From the NCBI RefSeq assembly GCF_024585165.1, contig NZ_CP029008.1:806001-870000 (forward strand): DNA of 64,000 bases, written 5' to 3'. Position numbers and translations under genes: made by a program. This stretch comes from Bradyrhizobium sp. WBOS07 (GTDB taxonomy: Bacteria; Pseudomonadota; Alphaproteobacteria; Rhizobiales; Xanthobacteraceae). The notes below the pieces were generated by a model. It did no database searches, was not told the origin of the DNA, and was given only the letters and a program-made list of their open reading frames with translations. Positions 57,082 to 64,000 of this stretch are shown piece by piece (within the stretch, counting starts at the first letter, position 1; each line of letters opens with the position of its first letter).

Positions 57082-58947
57082 CTACCGCGTCCTGACGATC
57101 TGCAGCAGCTCGTCACCGTAATGCTCGAGCTTCTTGTCGCCGATGCCGGGGATATTGCGGAGCTCGTCGCGAGTCGTCGGCCAGGCCCGGACGATGCCGT
57201 CGATGGTGGCATCGTGCAGCACCACATAGGCCGGCACGCCGCGCTCGCGCGCGACCTCCGAACGCCACGAGCGCAGCCGCGCGCGCAGCTCGGGATCGAC
57301 ATCGCACTGCGCGGCGTCGGCGGCGGGCGCAAGGTCGCCGCGGCGGGACTTGCCGCGGCTCGCGCGAATGCGCGTGCCGGGCGCCTCCTCGCGCAGCCAC
57401 ACTTCCGTCTCGCCGCGCAGCACGCCGCGCGCGGTCTCGGTCAGCTTCAGCGCGCCGAACGCCTCGCTGTCGCTGAGCAAATGGCCCATCGCCACCAGCT
57501 GCCGCAGCACGGTGCGCCACTGCTTTTCGTTGAGCTCGCGCCCGATGCCGAACACCGACAATTTGTCGTGGCCGAATTGCGTCACCTTCTCGGTCAGGCG
57601 CCCGACCAGCACGTCGATCAGGTGCATCGCGCCAAAACGCTGGCCGGTGCGATAGACGCAGGACAGCAGCTTCTGCGCCAGCACCTTGCCGTCGCGCATC
57701 TTCGGCGGCGTCAGGCAATTGTCGCAATTGCCGCAATGCTCGCTCATCACGATCTCGCCGAAATAGGCGAGCAGCCGCCGGCGCCGGCAGTGCGGCGTTT
57801 CGGCGAGGCCGACCAGCGCATCGAGCTTGCCGATCGAGACACGCTTGAATTCGTCGGAGGCGCTGGACTCGTCGATCATGCGGCGCTGCTGCACGATGTC
57901 CGAGAGCCCATAGGTCATCCAGGCCGCCGACGGCTTGCCGTCGCGGCCGGCGCGGCCCGTCTCCTGGTAATAGGCCTCGATGCTCTTGGGCAGGTCGAGA
58001 TGGGCGACGAAGCGCACGTCGGGCTTGTCGATGCCCATGCCGAACGCCACGGTCGCAACGATGACGATGCCGTCCTCATTGAGAAAGCGGTCCTGGTTGC
58101 GCGAGCGCAACGCCCCGTCGAGCCCGGCATGGTAGGGCAGCGCCGCGATGCCTGCGTCCTGAAGCGCGGCGGCGACCTCCTCGACGCGGTTGCGCGACAG
58201 GCAATAGACCACGCCGGCATCGCCCGCATGCCGCTCCCGGATGAACTCCTTCAGCTGCGACACCGCGTTGCGCTTGTCGACGATCTCGTAGCGGATGTTG
58301 GGCCGGTCGAAGCTCGATACGAATTGCGGCGCATCCGCGAGCTGAAGCCGCGCGACGATCTCCTTGCGCGTCAGCTCGTCCGCGGTCGCGGTCAGCGCGA
58401 TGCGCGGCACGTCGGGAAAGCGCTCGGCGATGATGGAGAGGCCGACATATTCGGGGCGGAAGTCATGGCCCCATTGCGAGACGCAATGCGCCTCGTCGAT
58501 CGCGAACAGTGCCACCTTCGCTTGCGCCAGCAGCGACAGGCAGCGCGGCGTGACCAGGCGTTCCGGGGCGACATAGAGCAGATCGAGATCGCCCGCGAGC
58601 AGGCGGCGCTCGATATCGGAGGCCTCCTGCGGTGTCAGCGACGAGTTCAGCGCGGCCGCGTTGACGCCGGCCTCGATCAGTCCGGCGACCTGATCGCGCA
58701 TCAACGCGATCAACGGCGACACCACGATGCCGCAGCCTTCGCGCAGCAGCGAGGGAAGTTGATAGCACAGCGACTTGCCGCCGCCGGTCGGCATCAGCAC
58801 CAGGCAATTGCCGCCTTCAGTGACATGCCGGATGATCTCGCCCTGGGCGCCGCGAAAACCCGGCAGGCCGAACACCGAATGCAGCACCGACAGCGCGTCG
58901 CGGCCGTTGGCAGGCGCAGGCAGCGGGACGGTGGAGGGAACGGACAT
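57082..58947 (-). CDS. recQ: ATP-dependent DNA helicase RecQ
   Basis: RecQ of 621 residues, a 3'-5' helicase for recombination and fork repair. Walker A is MPTGGGKS, the Walker B box [17 protein letters not shown], then helicase motifs GRAGRDG. The RecQ-Ct zinc site (C...CGNCDNC) and the winged helix follow, and a C-terminal HRDC domain ends the protein ([15 protein letters not shown]). No truncation is seen. Confidence 0.97.
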   Translation of the reverse strand: MSVPSTVPLPAPANGRDALSVLHSVFGLPGFRGAQGEIIRHVTEGGNCLVLMPTGGGKSLCYQLPSLLREGCGIVVSPLIALMRDQVAGLIEAGVNAAALNSSLTPQEASDIERRLLAGDLDLLYVAPERLVTPRCLSLLAQAKVALFAIDEAHCVSQWGHDFRPEYVGLSIIAERFPDVPRIALTATADELTRKEIVARLQLADAPQFVSSFDRPNIRYEIVDKRNAVSQLKEFIRERHAGDAGVVYCLSRNRVEEVAAALQDAGIAALPYHAGLDGALRSRNQDRFLNEDGIVIVATVAFGMGIDKPDVRFVAHLDLPKSIEAYYQETGRAGRDGKPSAAWMTYGLSDIVQQRRMIDESSASDEFKRVSIGKLDALVGLAETPHCRRRRLLAYFGEIVMSEHCGNCDNCLTPPKMRDGKVLAQKLLSCVYRTGQRFGAMHLIDVLVGRLTEKVTQFGHDKLSVFGIGRELNEKQWRTVLRQLVAMGHLLSDSEAFGALKLTETARGVLRGETEVWLREEAPGTRIRASRGKSRRGDLAPAADAAQCDVDPELRARLRSWRSEVARERGVPAYVVLHDATIDGIVRAWPTTRDELRNIPGIGDKKLEHYGDELLQIVRTR

Positions 58948-59089
58948 GAGCGTTCAGGAAAACAGGCCGTGTGATTCGTCACAACGCCAGTCGCATGCTG
59001 GCGCGGACGTGGCAAGAGCGTTTGCGCCTCTACGAGCCTACGGCACGGCTGTATAAGGTGTGAGGCTGGAGCGCAGCCAGTACCCACAG

Positions 59090-59175
59090 CGTCATGGCCG
59101 GGCTCGTCCCGGCCATCCACGCCTTTCCACGCCGCATTGAGAACGTGGATGGCCGGGACAAGCCCGGGCATGACG
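59090..59175. repeat. Dispersed palindromic repeat, GTCATGGCCGGG family, copy 3
   Basis: Ends CGTCATGGCCGGGCTCGTCC and GGACAAGCCCGGGCATGACG with inner ATCCACG / CGTGGAT. It lies between the recQ start and the end of the deacetylase gene, both on the minus strand, so it is downstream of the deacetylase and upstream of recQ. Confidence 0.75.
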
Positions 59176-59233
59176 ACCTCAGCTGATTGTTCAAAATTGA
59201 ATTGCCCTGCTGCAAACGGGAAGAGGTGACGGG

Positions 59234-60022
59234 CTACGCCCCGATTCGCCGCAACGCCTCTGCGACCGTCACGATCGGCATGTTGCGCCTTCCGGCGGCT
59301 TCCAGCGCGTGACGCAGCAGGTCCGGCGTGCAGCCATAGGGGCTCGGCGCGCTCGCAACGTCGTGACCATAGAAGATGAGCCACCCGCCGCGCGCGACCG
59401 CTTCGTCGAAATAGCGATCGATGCCCGCTCGATCGGTCTCGCAATCGACCAAGGGCGAGGCGCGCAGGAACTGCAGGTCGATGACGCCGCTGTTGACGCC
59501 GGGAAGGATGCCACGAGCCGAACGGAAGGCCCTGGCGAGCTGCGGCTTGCGCCAGACCGAGGCAAGTCCGTAGGGATAGGCGAAATTCTCCAGCGTGATC
59601 GAGGAATCGATCGCGCGAAAATACGCGCGGTTCCGCTCGATCTCGCGTGCCATGGCGACCTCGTCGAGATCGGCCGAGCTCTTGTGCGAGAAGGTATGGC
59701 AGGCAATCTCGTGACCGGCGCGATGAAGCCGGACGATCGCGTCGTCCGACATGCCGTGCCAGTGGTCCGACGGCTGACCGATCAGGCTGCCGGCGAGATA
59801 GAACGTGCCCCGGCCGCCGTGCTTCTCGAGAAGCGCGGCGCCCTCGCCTGCGGCGCTGTCGGGAGCATCGTCGAAGGTGAAGCTCACGATCGGCGTATGG
59901 GACGCAGGCAGCCGGTGCGGCGCGGCACGGAAATGCCGGGCCAGCCGATTGCTCACGCGTCCCTGGAGTGCCGACCACACGACTGCGTTTCCCGTGATGT
60001 GCTTATTTCCGCACTGAAACAT
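59234..60022 (-). CDS. Polysaccharide deacetylase family protein
   Basis: A 262-residue NodB-homology carbohydrate esterase. The catalytic/metal motif FTFDDAPDS (Asp-Asp), the metal His pair in HEIACHTFSHKS, and a C-terminal GGWLIFYGHDV are recognisable. No signal peptide is clear; the N-terminal 40 residues are basic. Its targets could be cell-wall or surface polysaccharide, or the enzyme may be a related peptide/sugar deacetylase. It is the end gene of the minus-strand group below metA but 64 bases apart. Confidence 0.85.
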   Translation of the reverse strand: MFQCGNKHITGNAVVWSALQGRVSNRLARHFRAAPHRLPASHTPIVSFTFDDAPDSAAGEGAALLEKHGGRGTFYLAGSLIGQPSDHWHGMSDDAIVRLHRAGHEIACHTFSHKSSADLDEVAMAREIERNRAYFRAIDSSITLENFAYPYGLASVWRKPQLARAFRSARGILPGVNSGVIDLQFLRASPLVDCETDRAGIDRYFDEAVARGGWLIFYGHDVASAPSPYGCTPDLLRHALEAAGRRNMPIVTVAEALRRIGA

Positions 60023-60086
60023 TCGCGCGCCGGTTGAGGCAAGCCTAACGCTCGGGTAATCCTAACGCGGACCCAATATCCATTGG

Positions 60087-61085
60087 CTAGGCCGCGGGGA
60101 CCGGCCCACTGGCTTCCACGCTGAGATACCGCAACCAATTGCGAAAAAGCACCGCCGCCGCGCTGCCGGCACCGATATCGGCGCGCAGATGCAGCCCTGG
60201 CAGCTCGTTGGTGAGCGCCGGATGGCGCTGGTGCGCCGCCTTCTTCTGGAAGCGGGCGAGCTTCTCCTCCGTCGCTGCGTCAAAATAGCTCATGGGCAGG
60301 CGCGGATAGATCTCGCGCTCCCGCGCCAGATAGCGGCCGATGTCGCGCAGATATTCGCGCTGGAGCGATAGCGCATCGTATTCCGGATGCCCCTGGAAGA
60401 ACACGAAGCGGCTGGCATATTGGCGAACAAAAACGTCGACGCCGGCCTCAGCCGAGCGCGTCAGCACCTGATAGCCGGCCTGCACCAGGTCGCTCTCCAC
60501 GATCTCGTTCAGGCGCGAATGCGAGACCTTCAGCGGCGCCGGCGCGGTACGCGTCAACGGATCGCGCCTCACCAATTCGCAGTCGAAGATGCCGTGGCAT
60601 TTGGCCGGCAGCCGCCGCCGCGCGATGCCGTCGAGGTGCAGCACCGCCGCGTGCGCGGCAAGGCACGACCAGATCGTCGAGCGCGTGTTGGCCTTGGCCC
60701 AGTCGATCAGCTCGGTGAGGTCGCGCCAGTACGGCTCCTGGTCGAGCTCGGGCGCGACGGGCTCCGCGCCGGTCACGATCAAGCCGTCGAATTTCTGGCG
60801 CTTGAGGTCCGAAAGGTCGGAATACTCGCTCTCGACGTGCCACCTCGCTTCCGGCGACCGCTTCACGCTCGGAAGCGAGAAGCAGTGGAAGCGGATGCGG
60901 TGCGGGCCGGCGGCGGCCTGGAGCAGCTTCATGAACTGCCGCTCGGTCGCCTTCAGCGCCGGATCCGGCATGTTGTTGACGAGACCGATCGTGAGCTCGG
61001 CGCCGCGATCGTGCGCGAGATCGGACTCGGTCGGCACCAATGCCGGGCCCGAGATGACTTGATCCCTGTCGATCAGGATCGTCAT
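60087..61085 (-). CDS. metA: Homoserine O-acyltransferase, MetA family
   Basis: A 332-residue glutamine-amidotransferase-like MetA homologue that acylates homoserine. The nucleophile Cys141 is in WSCLAAHAAVLHL, and the remaining triad members His233 and Glu235 are in FFQGHPEYD. In this family the acyl donor (succinyl- or acetyl-CoA) depends on residues near the VTGA loop; here the loop reads VTGAEPVAPELDQEPYW, which differs from the Escherichia coli form, so donor use is open. It lies 12 bases after metY in the same operon, so product and sulfhydrylase are made together. Confidence 0.9.
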   Translation of the reverse strand: MTILIDRDQVISGPALVPTESDLAHDRGAELTIGLVNNMPDPALKATERQFMKLLQAAAGPHRIRFHCFSLPSVKRSPEARWHVESEYSDLSDLKRQKFDGLIVTGAEPVAPELDQEPYWRDLTELIDWAKANTRSTIWSCLAAHAAVLHLDGIARRRLPAKCHGIFDCELVRRDPLTRTAPAPLKVSHSRLNEIVESDLVQAGYQVLTRSAEAGVDVFVRQYASRFVFFQGHPEYDALSLQREYLRDIGRYLAREREIYPRLPMSYFDAATEEKLARFQKKAAHQRHPALTNELPGLHLRADIGAGSAAAVLFRNWLRYLSVEASGPVPAA

Positions 61086-61097
61086 GGGCGCGTCCGC

Positions 61098-62399
61098 CTA
61101 CTCCGCGGCCTCGAGGCGCGCCGACCGGCAGGCCTTGTCCAGCGCCTGGTCGATGTCCTCGATGATATCAGAGACGTGCTCGATGCCGATCGAGAGCCGG
61201 ATGGTCTCCGGCAGCACCCCGGCAAGGCGCTGCTGCTCCGCCGACATCTGGCGGTGCGTGGTCGAGGCCGGATGGCAGGCCAGCGACTTGGCATCGCCGA
61301 TATTGACGAGGCGCGTGATTAGCTTCAGCGCATCATAGAAGGTCTTGCCGGCCTCCATGCCGCCCTTGATGCCGAAGGTGAACAGCGAGGAGGCGTTGCC
61401 ATCGAGATATTTCTGCACCAGCGGATAATAGGGGCTGTCGGCAAAGCCGCTGTAATTGACCCAGGCGACGCGCGAATCCTTGTGGAGGAATTCGGCGACC
61501 TTGCGGGCGTTCTCGACATGACGCTCCATGCGCAGCGCCACGGTCTCGATGCCCTGCAGCAGCAGGAAGGCGTTGAAAGGCGACAGCACGGAGCCCATGG
61601 TGCGCTGATAGACGCTGCGCGCCCGCTCGATGTAAGCGGTGCGGCCGAAACGCTCGGCATAGACCAGGCCGTGATAGGAGGCATCGGGCTTGTTGTAGGC
61701 CGGGAAACGTTCGGCATGCTTGGCCCAGGGGAAGTTGCCGGAATCGACGATGGCGCCGCCGAGCGTGGTGCCGTGACCGCCCAGGAACTTGGTCAGCGAG
61801 TGCACAGCGATGTCCGCGCCGTAGTCGAACGGCTTGAGCAGGATGGGCGTGGCGACGGTGTTGTCGACGATCAGCGGCACGCCATGCGCATGCGCGACCT
61901 TGGCCAGCGCCTCGATGTCGCAGACATTGCCGGCGGGATTGCCGATGGTCTCGGCGAACACCGCACGGGTGTTCTCGTCGATCAGCTTCTCGATCGCCTC
62001 CGGCCTGTCGCTCTCGGCGAAGCGGCCGGTGATGCCCTGCCGCGGCAGAATGTGCGAGAGCAAAGTATGCGTGGTGCCGTAAAGCTGCGGCACGGAAACG
62101 ATGTTGCCGCCGTGGTCGGCGACGTTGACGAAGGCGAAATGCAGCGCCGCCTGGCCGGTCGCGACCGCGAGCGCGCCGACGCCGCCTTCGAGCTGAGCGA
62201 TGCGCTTCTCCAGCACCGCGCTGGTCGGATTGGCGATGCGGCTGTAGCGAAAGCCCTCGGTCTCGAGGTTGAAGAGCGCCGCGCCGTGGTCGGCGCTGTC
62301 GAAAGCGTAGGCCGCGGTCTGGTAGATCGGCACGGCGACCGCATGCGTGGTCGCTTCGGGCTCATAACCGGCGTGAATAGCGATCGTCTCGTTTCGCAT
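61098..62399 (-). CDS. metY: O-acetylhomoserine sulfhydrylase (aminocarboxypropyltransferase)
   Basis: A 433-residue Cys/Met-metabolism PLP enzyme that makes homocysteine from an O-acylhomoserine and sulfide. The PLP Lys is in HSLTKFLGGHG, with RYSRIANPTSAVLEKR and the long MetY-type C-terminal part (LACHPASTTHRQMSAEQQR). The start at ATG 62399 gives the usual NETIAIHAGYEP N-terminus. It is first in the metY-metA operon and is preceded by a leader with two stable hairpins. It is more MetY- than MetZ-like in length, though the distinction is by eye. Confidence 0.93.
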   Translation of the reverse strand: MRNETIAIHAGYEPEATTHAVAVPIYQTAAYAFDSADHGAALFNLETEGFRYSRIANPTSAVLEKRIAQLEGGVGALAVATGQAALHFAFVNVADHGGNIVSVPQLYGTTHTLLSHILPRQGITGRFAESDRPEAIEKLIDENTRAVFAETIGNPAGNVCDIEALAKVAHAHGVPLIVDNTVATPILLKPFDYGADIAVHSLTKFLGGHGTTLGGAIVDSGNFPWAKHAERFPAYNKPDASYHGLVYAERFGRTAYIERARSVYQRTMGSVLSPFNAFLLLQGIETVALRMERHVENARKVAEFLHKDSRVAWVNYSGFADSPYYPLVQKYLDGNASSLFTFGIKGGMEAGKTFYDALKLITRLVNIGDAKSLACHPASTTHRQMSAEQQRLAGVLPETIRLSIGIEHVSDIIEDIDQALDKACRSARLEAAE

Positions 62400-62424
62400 T
62401 ATGCCACCTCCGCGTGGAGCGGTC

Positions 62425-62499
62425 CGCACTTATTAGCCTGTATGAGGCATGTGCGTTGTCCGCCGTTCCTCTGTTAGAGGCGGGTGGTAAAGCGGACAA
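62425..62499 (-). promoter_or_regulatory. Structured leader of the metY-metA operon
   Basis: Two hairpins precede metY. The distal one has 8-bp outer arms TTGTCCGC (62456-62463) and GCGGACAA (62492-62499) enclosing a second 5-bp hairpin CCTCT-GTT-AGAGG (62468-62480). The proximal one has CGCAC (62425-62429) pairing with GTGCG (62451-62455) around GCCT-GTATG-AGGC (62436-62448). The compact, nested layout 25-100 bases before a methionine gene suggests a regulatory RNA. It does not match the SAM-II core that I remember from this group, so the class is unknown. Confidence 0.5.
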
Positions 62500-62784
62500 T
62501 AATTCGCTTAGAGATCGAGGAAGTAACCCTAACCGTTATTGGCGAACTGGCCGGAATCCGGGTTAATTTGCATTAATCAAACGACGACGGTTTGCATCGT
62601 TTCCTCTCGCGCAAGGCAAGGCCAGCGCACATGAACCGCGCGCGTTTTTTGGGCACGATAATCTCCACATCGTCATGGCCGGGCTTGTCCCGGCCATGAC
62701 GACCTCTCGTGCAGGTGCAAATGCGACCATTCCTCTCCCCGTGACGGCGAGGATCACTGTCAACGCTGCGATCACTCGCGGGCC
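62500..62784. other. Intergenic region with a minimal palindromic repeat
   Basis: This stretch contains the metY promoter region and, at 62671-62701, a minimal form of the GTCATGGCCGGG repeat: CGTCATGGCCGGG and CCCGGCCATGACG joined by CTTGT, a perfect 13-bp-arm hairpin (copy 4). TTAA-N6-TTAA at about 62562-62576 is one base short of a standard CtrA site spacing and is not claimed. No gene is seen; downstream of it is the amidase stop at 62785. Confidence 0.5.
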
Positions 62785-64000
62785 CTACCCCATCCGCTCC
62801 CACAAGCGATGAGCAAGCACGCCGGCGCGCTTCTCGATCGCGGCCGCGGCATCGAGCGCAAGATCCTCGCGATAGCGACCGGCAATGAGCTGCACGCCGA
62901 TCGGCTTGCCGTCGTGGAGGGCCACCGGCACCACGGCGCCGGGCAGGCCCAGCACGTTGATCGCGGAGATGAAGCGGATCTCGCCCCAGAAGATCTCGCG
63001 CACGCGCTCGGCGCTGACCGCGTCCTCGCGCGGGCCCGGCGTCGGCTTCACCGTGGTCGGCGCCAGCACGACCGGATAGTCCTCGAAGAACAATTGCCAG
63101 GCGCGGATGTGGCCGTTGCGCGCGGCGGTCGCCTGCATCCAGCCCTTGAGATCGAGCACATTGGCCTTGGCCTTCATGCCGCCCCAGGCCTTGTGAAAGT
63201 CCTCCGAGGTCACCTTCAGCATGCCGGCTTCCTGCATCACCACGGTCTCGTTGGTGATGATGTCGCACCAGGTCTGCCAGACGCCGTCGATGTCGGGCAC
63301 CTCGACCTCGCTGACGCGGTAGCCGGACCGTTCGAGATGGTCCGCGGCCTGGCGTAGCGCCGCCGCGACGGACGGATCGACGTCCATGTCGTCCGGTATC
63401 TTGGCCAGCGCGACCTTGATCGGCCGCTTCGGCGTCACGCCGACCAGCGGCGCCGGCACCCACCAGGGATCGCGCGGATCGCGCTGGCTCATCGCCTCCA
63501 GCGCGAGACGCACGTCGGCGACGTGGCGGGCGAGCGGCCCCTGCGCCGACATCAGATGCGCCAGCATCGGCCGCTCGGCCGTAGCGCTGGCGTTGAACGC
63601 GGGGATGCGCCCTTGCGTCGGCTTGATGGTGGCAACGCCGTTGCAATGCGCAGGCCAGCGCAGCGAGCCGCCGATGTCGTTGCCATGGGCGATGGTGCCG
63701 ATGCCGGCCGCCACCGCCGAACCCGCACCGCCCGAGGAGCCGCCGCAGGTGATATCAGGGTCCCAGGGATTGAGCGTCAGCCCGTGCAGGGGATTGTCGG
63801 TGAAGCCGCGAAAGGAGAATTCCGGCGTGTTGGTGAGCCCGATGACGATCGCGCCCGCCTTCTTCAAGTTGCGGACCACGGGCGCATCCGACGGCGCGAT
63901 CAGGCCCTTGTTGGCGGGCACACCGTTGAAGTTCGGCCGTCCCTCGTAATCGACGTTTTCCTTGATCGTGATGGGTACCCCGTGCAGCAGGCCGAGCGCA
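62785..64000 (-). CDS. Amidase-signature family amidase (5' end outside the window)
   Basis: At least 405 residues of an amidase whose start lies beyond position 64000. The visible N-terminal part reads LLHGVPITIKENVDYEG with the catalytic Lys in TIKEN; the Gly/Ser box is CGGSSGGAGSAVAAG and the nucleophilic Ser is in GNDIGGSLRWPAHCNG. It is a different subgroup from the amidase at 9439, closer to the general amidase/aryl-malonate group. Substrate unknown, and no transporter genes are visible beside it. Confidence 0.9.
   Translation of the reverse strand, partial: ALGLLHGVPITIKENVDYEGRPNFNGVPANKGLIAPSDAPVVRNLKKAGAIVIGLTNTPEFSFRGFTDNPLHGLTLNPWDPDITCGGSSGGAGSAVAAGIGTIAHGNDIGGSLRWPAHCNGVATIKPTQGRIPAFNASATAERPMLAHLMSAQGPLARHVADVRLALEAMSQRDPRDPWWVPAPLVGVTPKRPIKVALAKIPDDMDVDPSVAAALRQAADHLERSGYRVSEVEVPDIDGVWQTWCDIITNETVVMQEAGMLKVTSEDFHKAWGGMKAKANVLDLKGWMQATAARNGHIRAWQLFFEDYPVVLAPTTVKPTPGPREDAVSAERVREIFWGEIRFISAINVLGLPGAVVPVALHDGKPIGVQLIAGRYREDLALDAAAAIEKRAGVLAHRLWERMG

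Noticed and set aside
62562..62576. CtrA-type TTAA-N7-TTAA site
   Set aside because: Spacing between the TTAA halves is six, not seven, bases, and the context is weak.
62400..62580. SAM-II riboswitch before metY
   Set aside because: The core I recall (a GATTT-containing loop followed by a GCTAAA segment) is not found; left as an unclassified structured leader.

Overview
The window looks like a chromosomal segment of a Bradyrhizobium-type alphaproteobacterium (Nitrobacteraceae, Hyphomicrobiales). This is inferred from the very high G+C, dense overlapping operons, a polyhydroxybutyrate cluster, a genuine ACC deaminase with a divergent Lrp regulator, large branched-chain-amino-acid-type (HAAT) ABC transporters, an EcfG-type stress promoter, and many dispersed palindromic repeats. 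No tRNA, rRNA, CRISPR array, insertion sequence or prophage was recognised.

Layout. 0.4-4.2 kb: a lipoprotein L,D-transpeptidase, then a small operon of a class B3-like metallo-beta-lactamase-fold protein and a DUF1254/DUF1214 protein. 4.7-12.9 kb: an amide-type uptake and hydrolysis locus. It has a cytoplasmic AmiC-like sensor, an amidase-signature enzyme, LivH, a Tat-exported binding protein, LivM, LivG and LivF on the minus strand, and a divergent MarR regulator across an AT-rich double palindrome. 13-16 kb: a small secreted protein, a decayed partial copy of that marR gene, and a receiver-only response regulator behind an EcfG-type promoter. The regulator gene overlaps tail-to-tail with a GAF-PAS-HWE histidine kinase gene. 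16-30.9 kb: housekeeping genes (secA, parvulin, argJ, a TadG-like protein, mutT, an NDUFAF5/BioC-like methyltransferase, comF, grxC, a nitrilase-family amidase, DUF1178, ubiG, a PH-domain membrane protein, lysC).

31-43.6 kb: ptsP-prfA and prmC-DUF4167 look like one translation and regulation neighbourhood. It is interrupted by about 6.9 kb carrying a MarR regulator, an RpoA-C-terminus-like protein, a second HAAT transporter with LivM and LivG fused in one polypeptide, and a HIT protein. 43.6-53.9 kb: gloB, a DUF985 cupin, a DMT exporter, phaB, phaA and phaR, methyltransferases, a branched-chain aminotransferase, an HSL-type esterase and a probable outer-membrane protein. 54-56.9 kb: an acdR/acdS pair with a PLP-dependent cysteine desulfhydrase-like gene behind acdR. 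57-64 kb: recQ, a polysaccharide deacetylase, a metY-metA operon with a structured leader, and an amidase cut by the window edge.

Themes. Nitrogen scavenging recurs: two amidases, two HAAT importers, ACC deaminase, a cysteine desulfhydrase-like enzyme and a nitrilase-family amidase. In both HAAT operons a stable hairpin lies directly after the binding-protein gene, which could raise binding protein over permease. At least five families of inverted repeats sit between genes.
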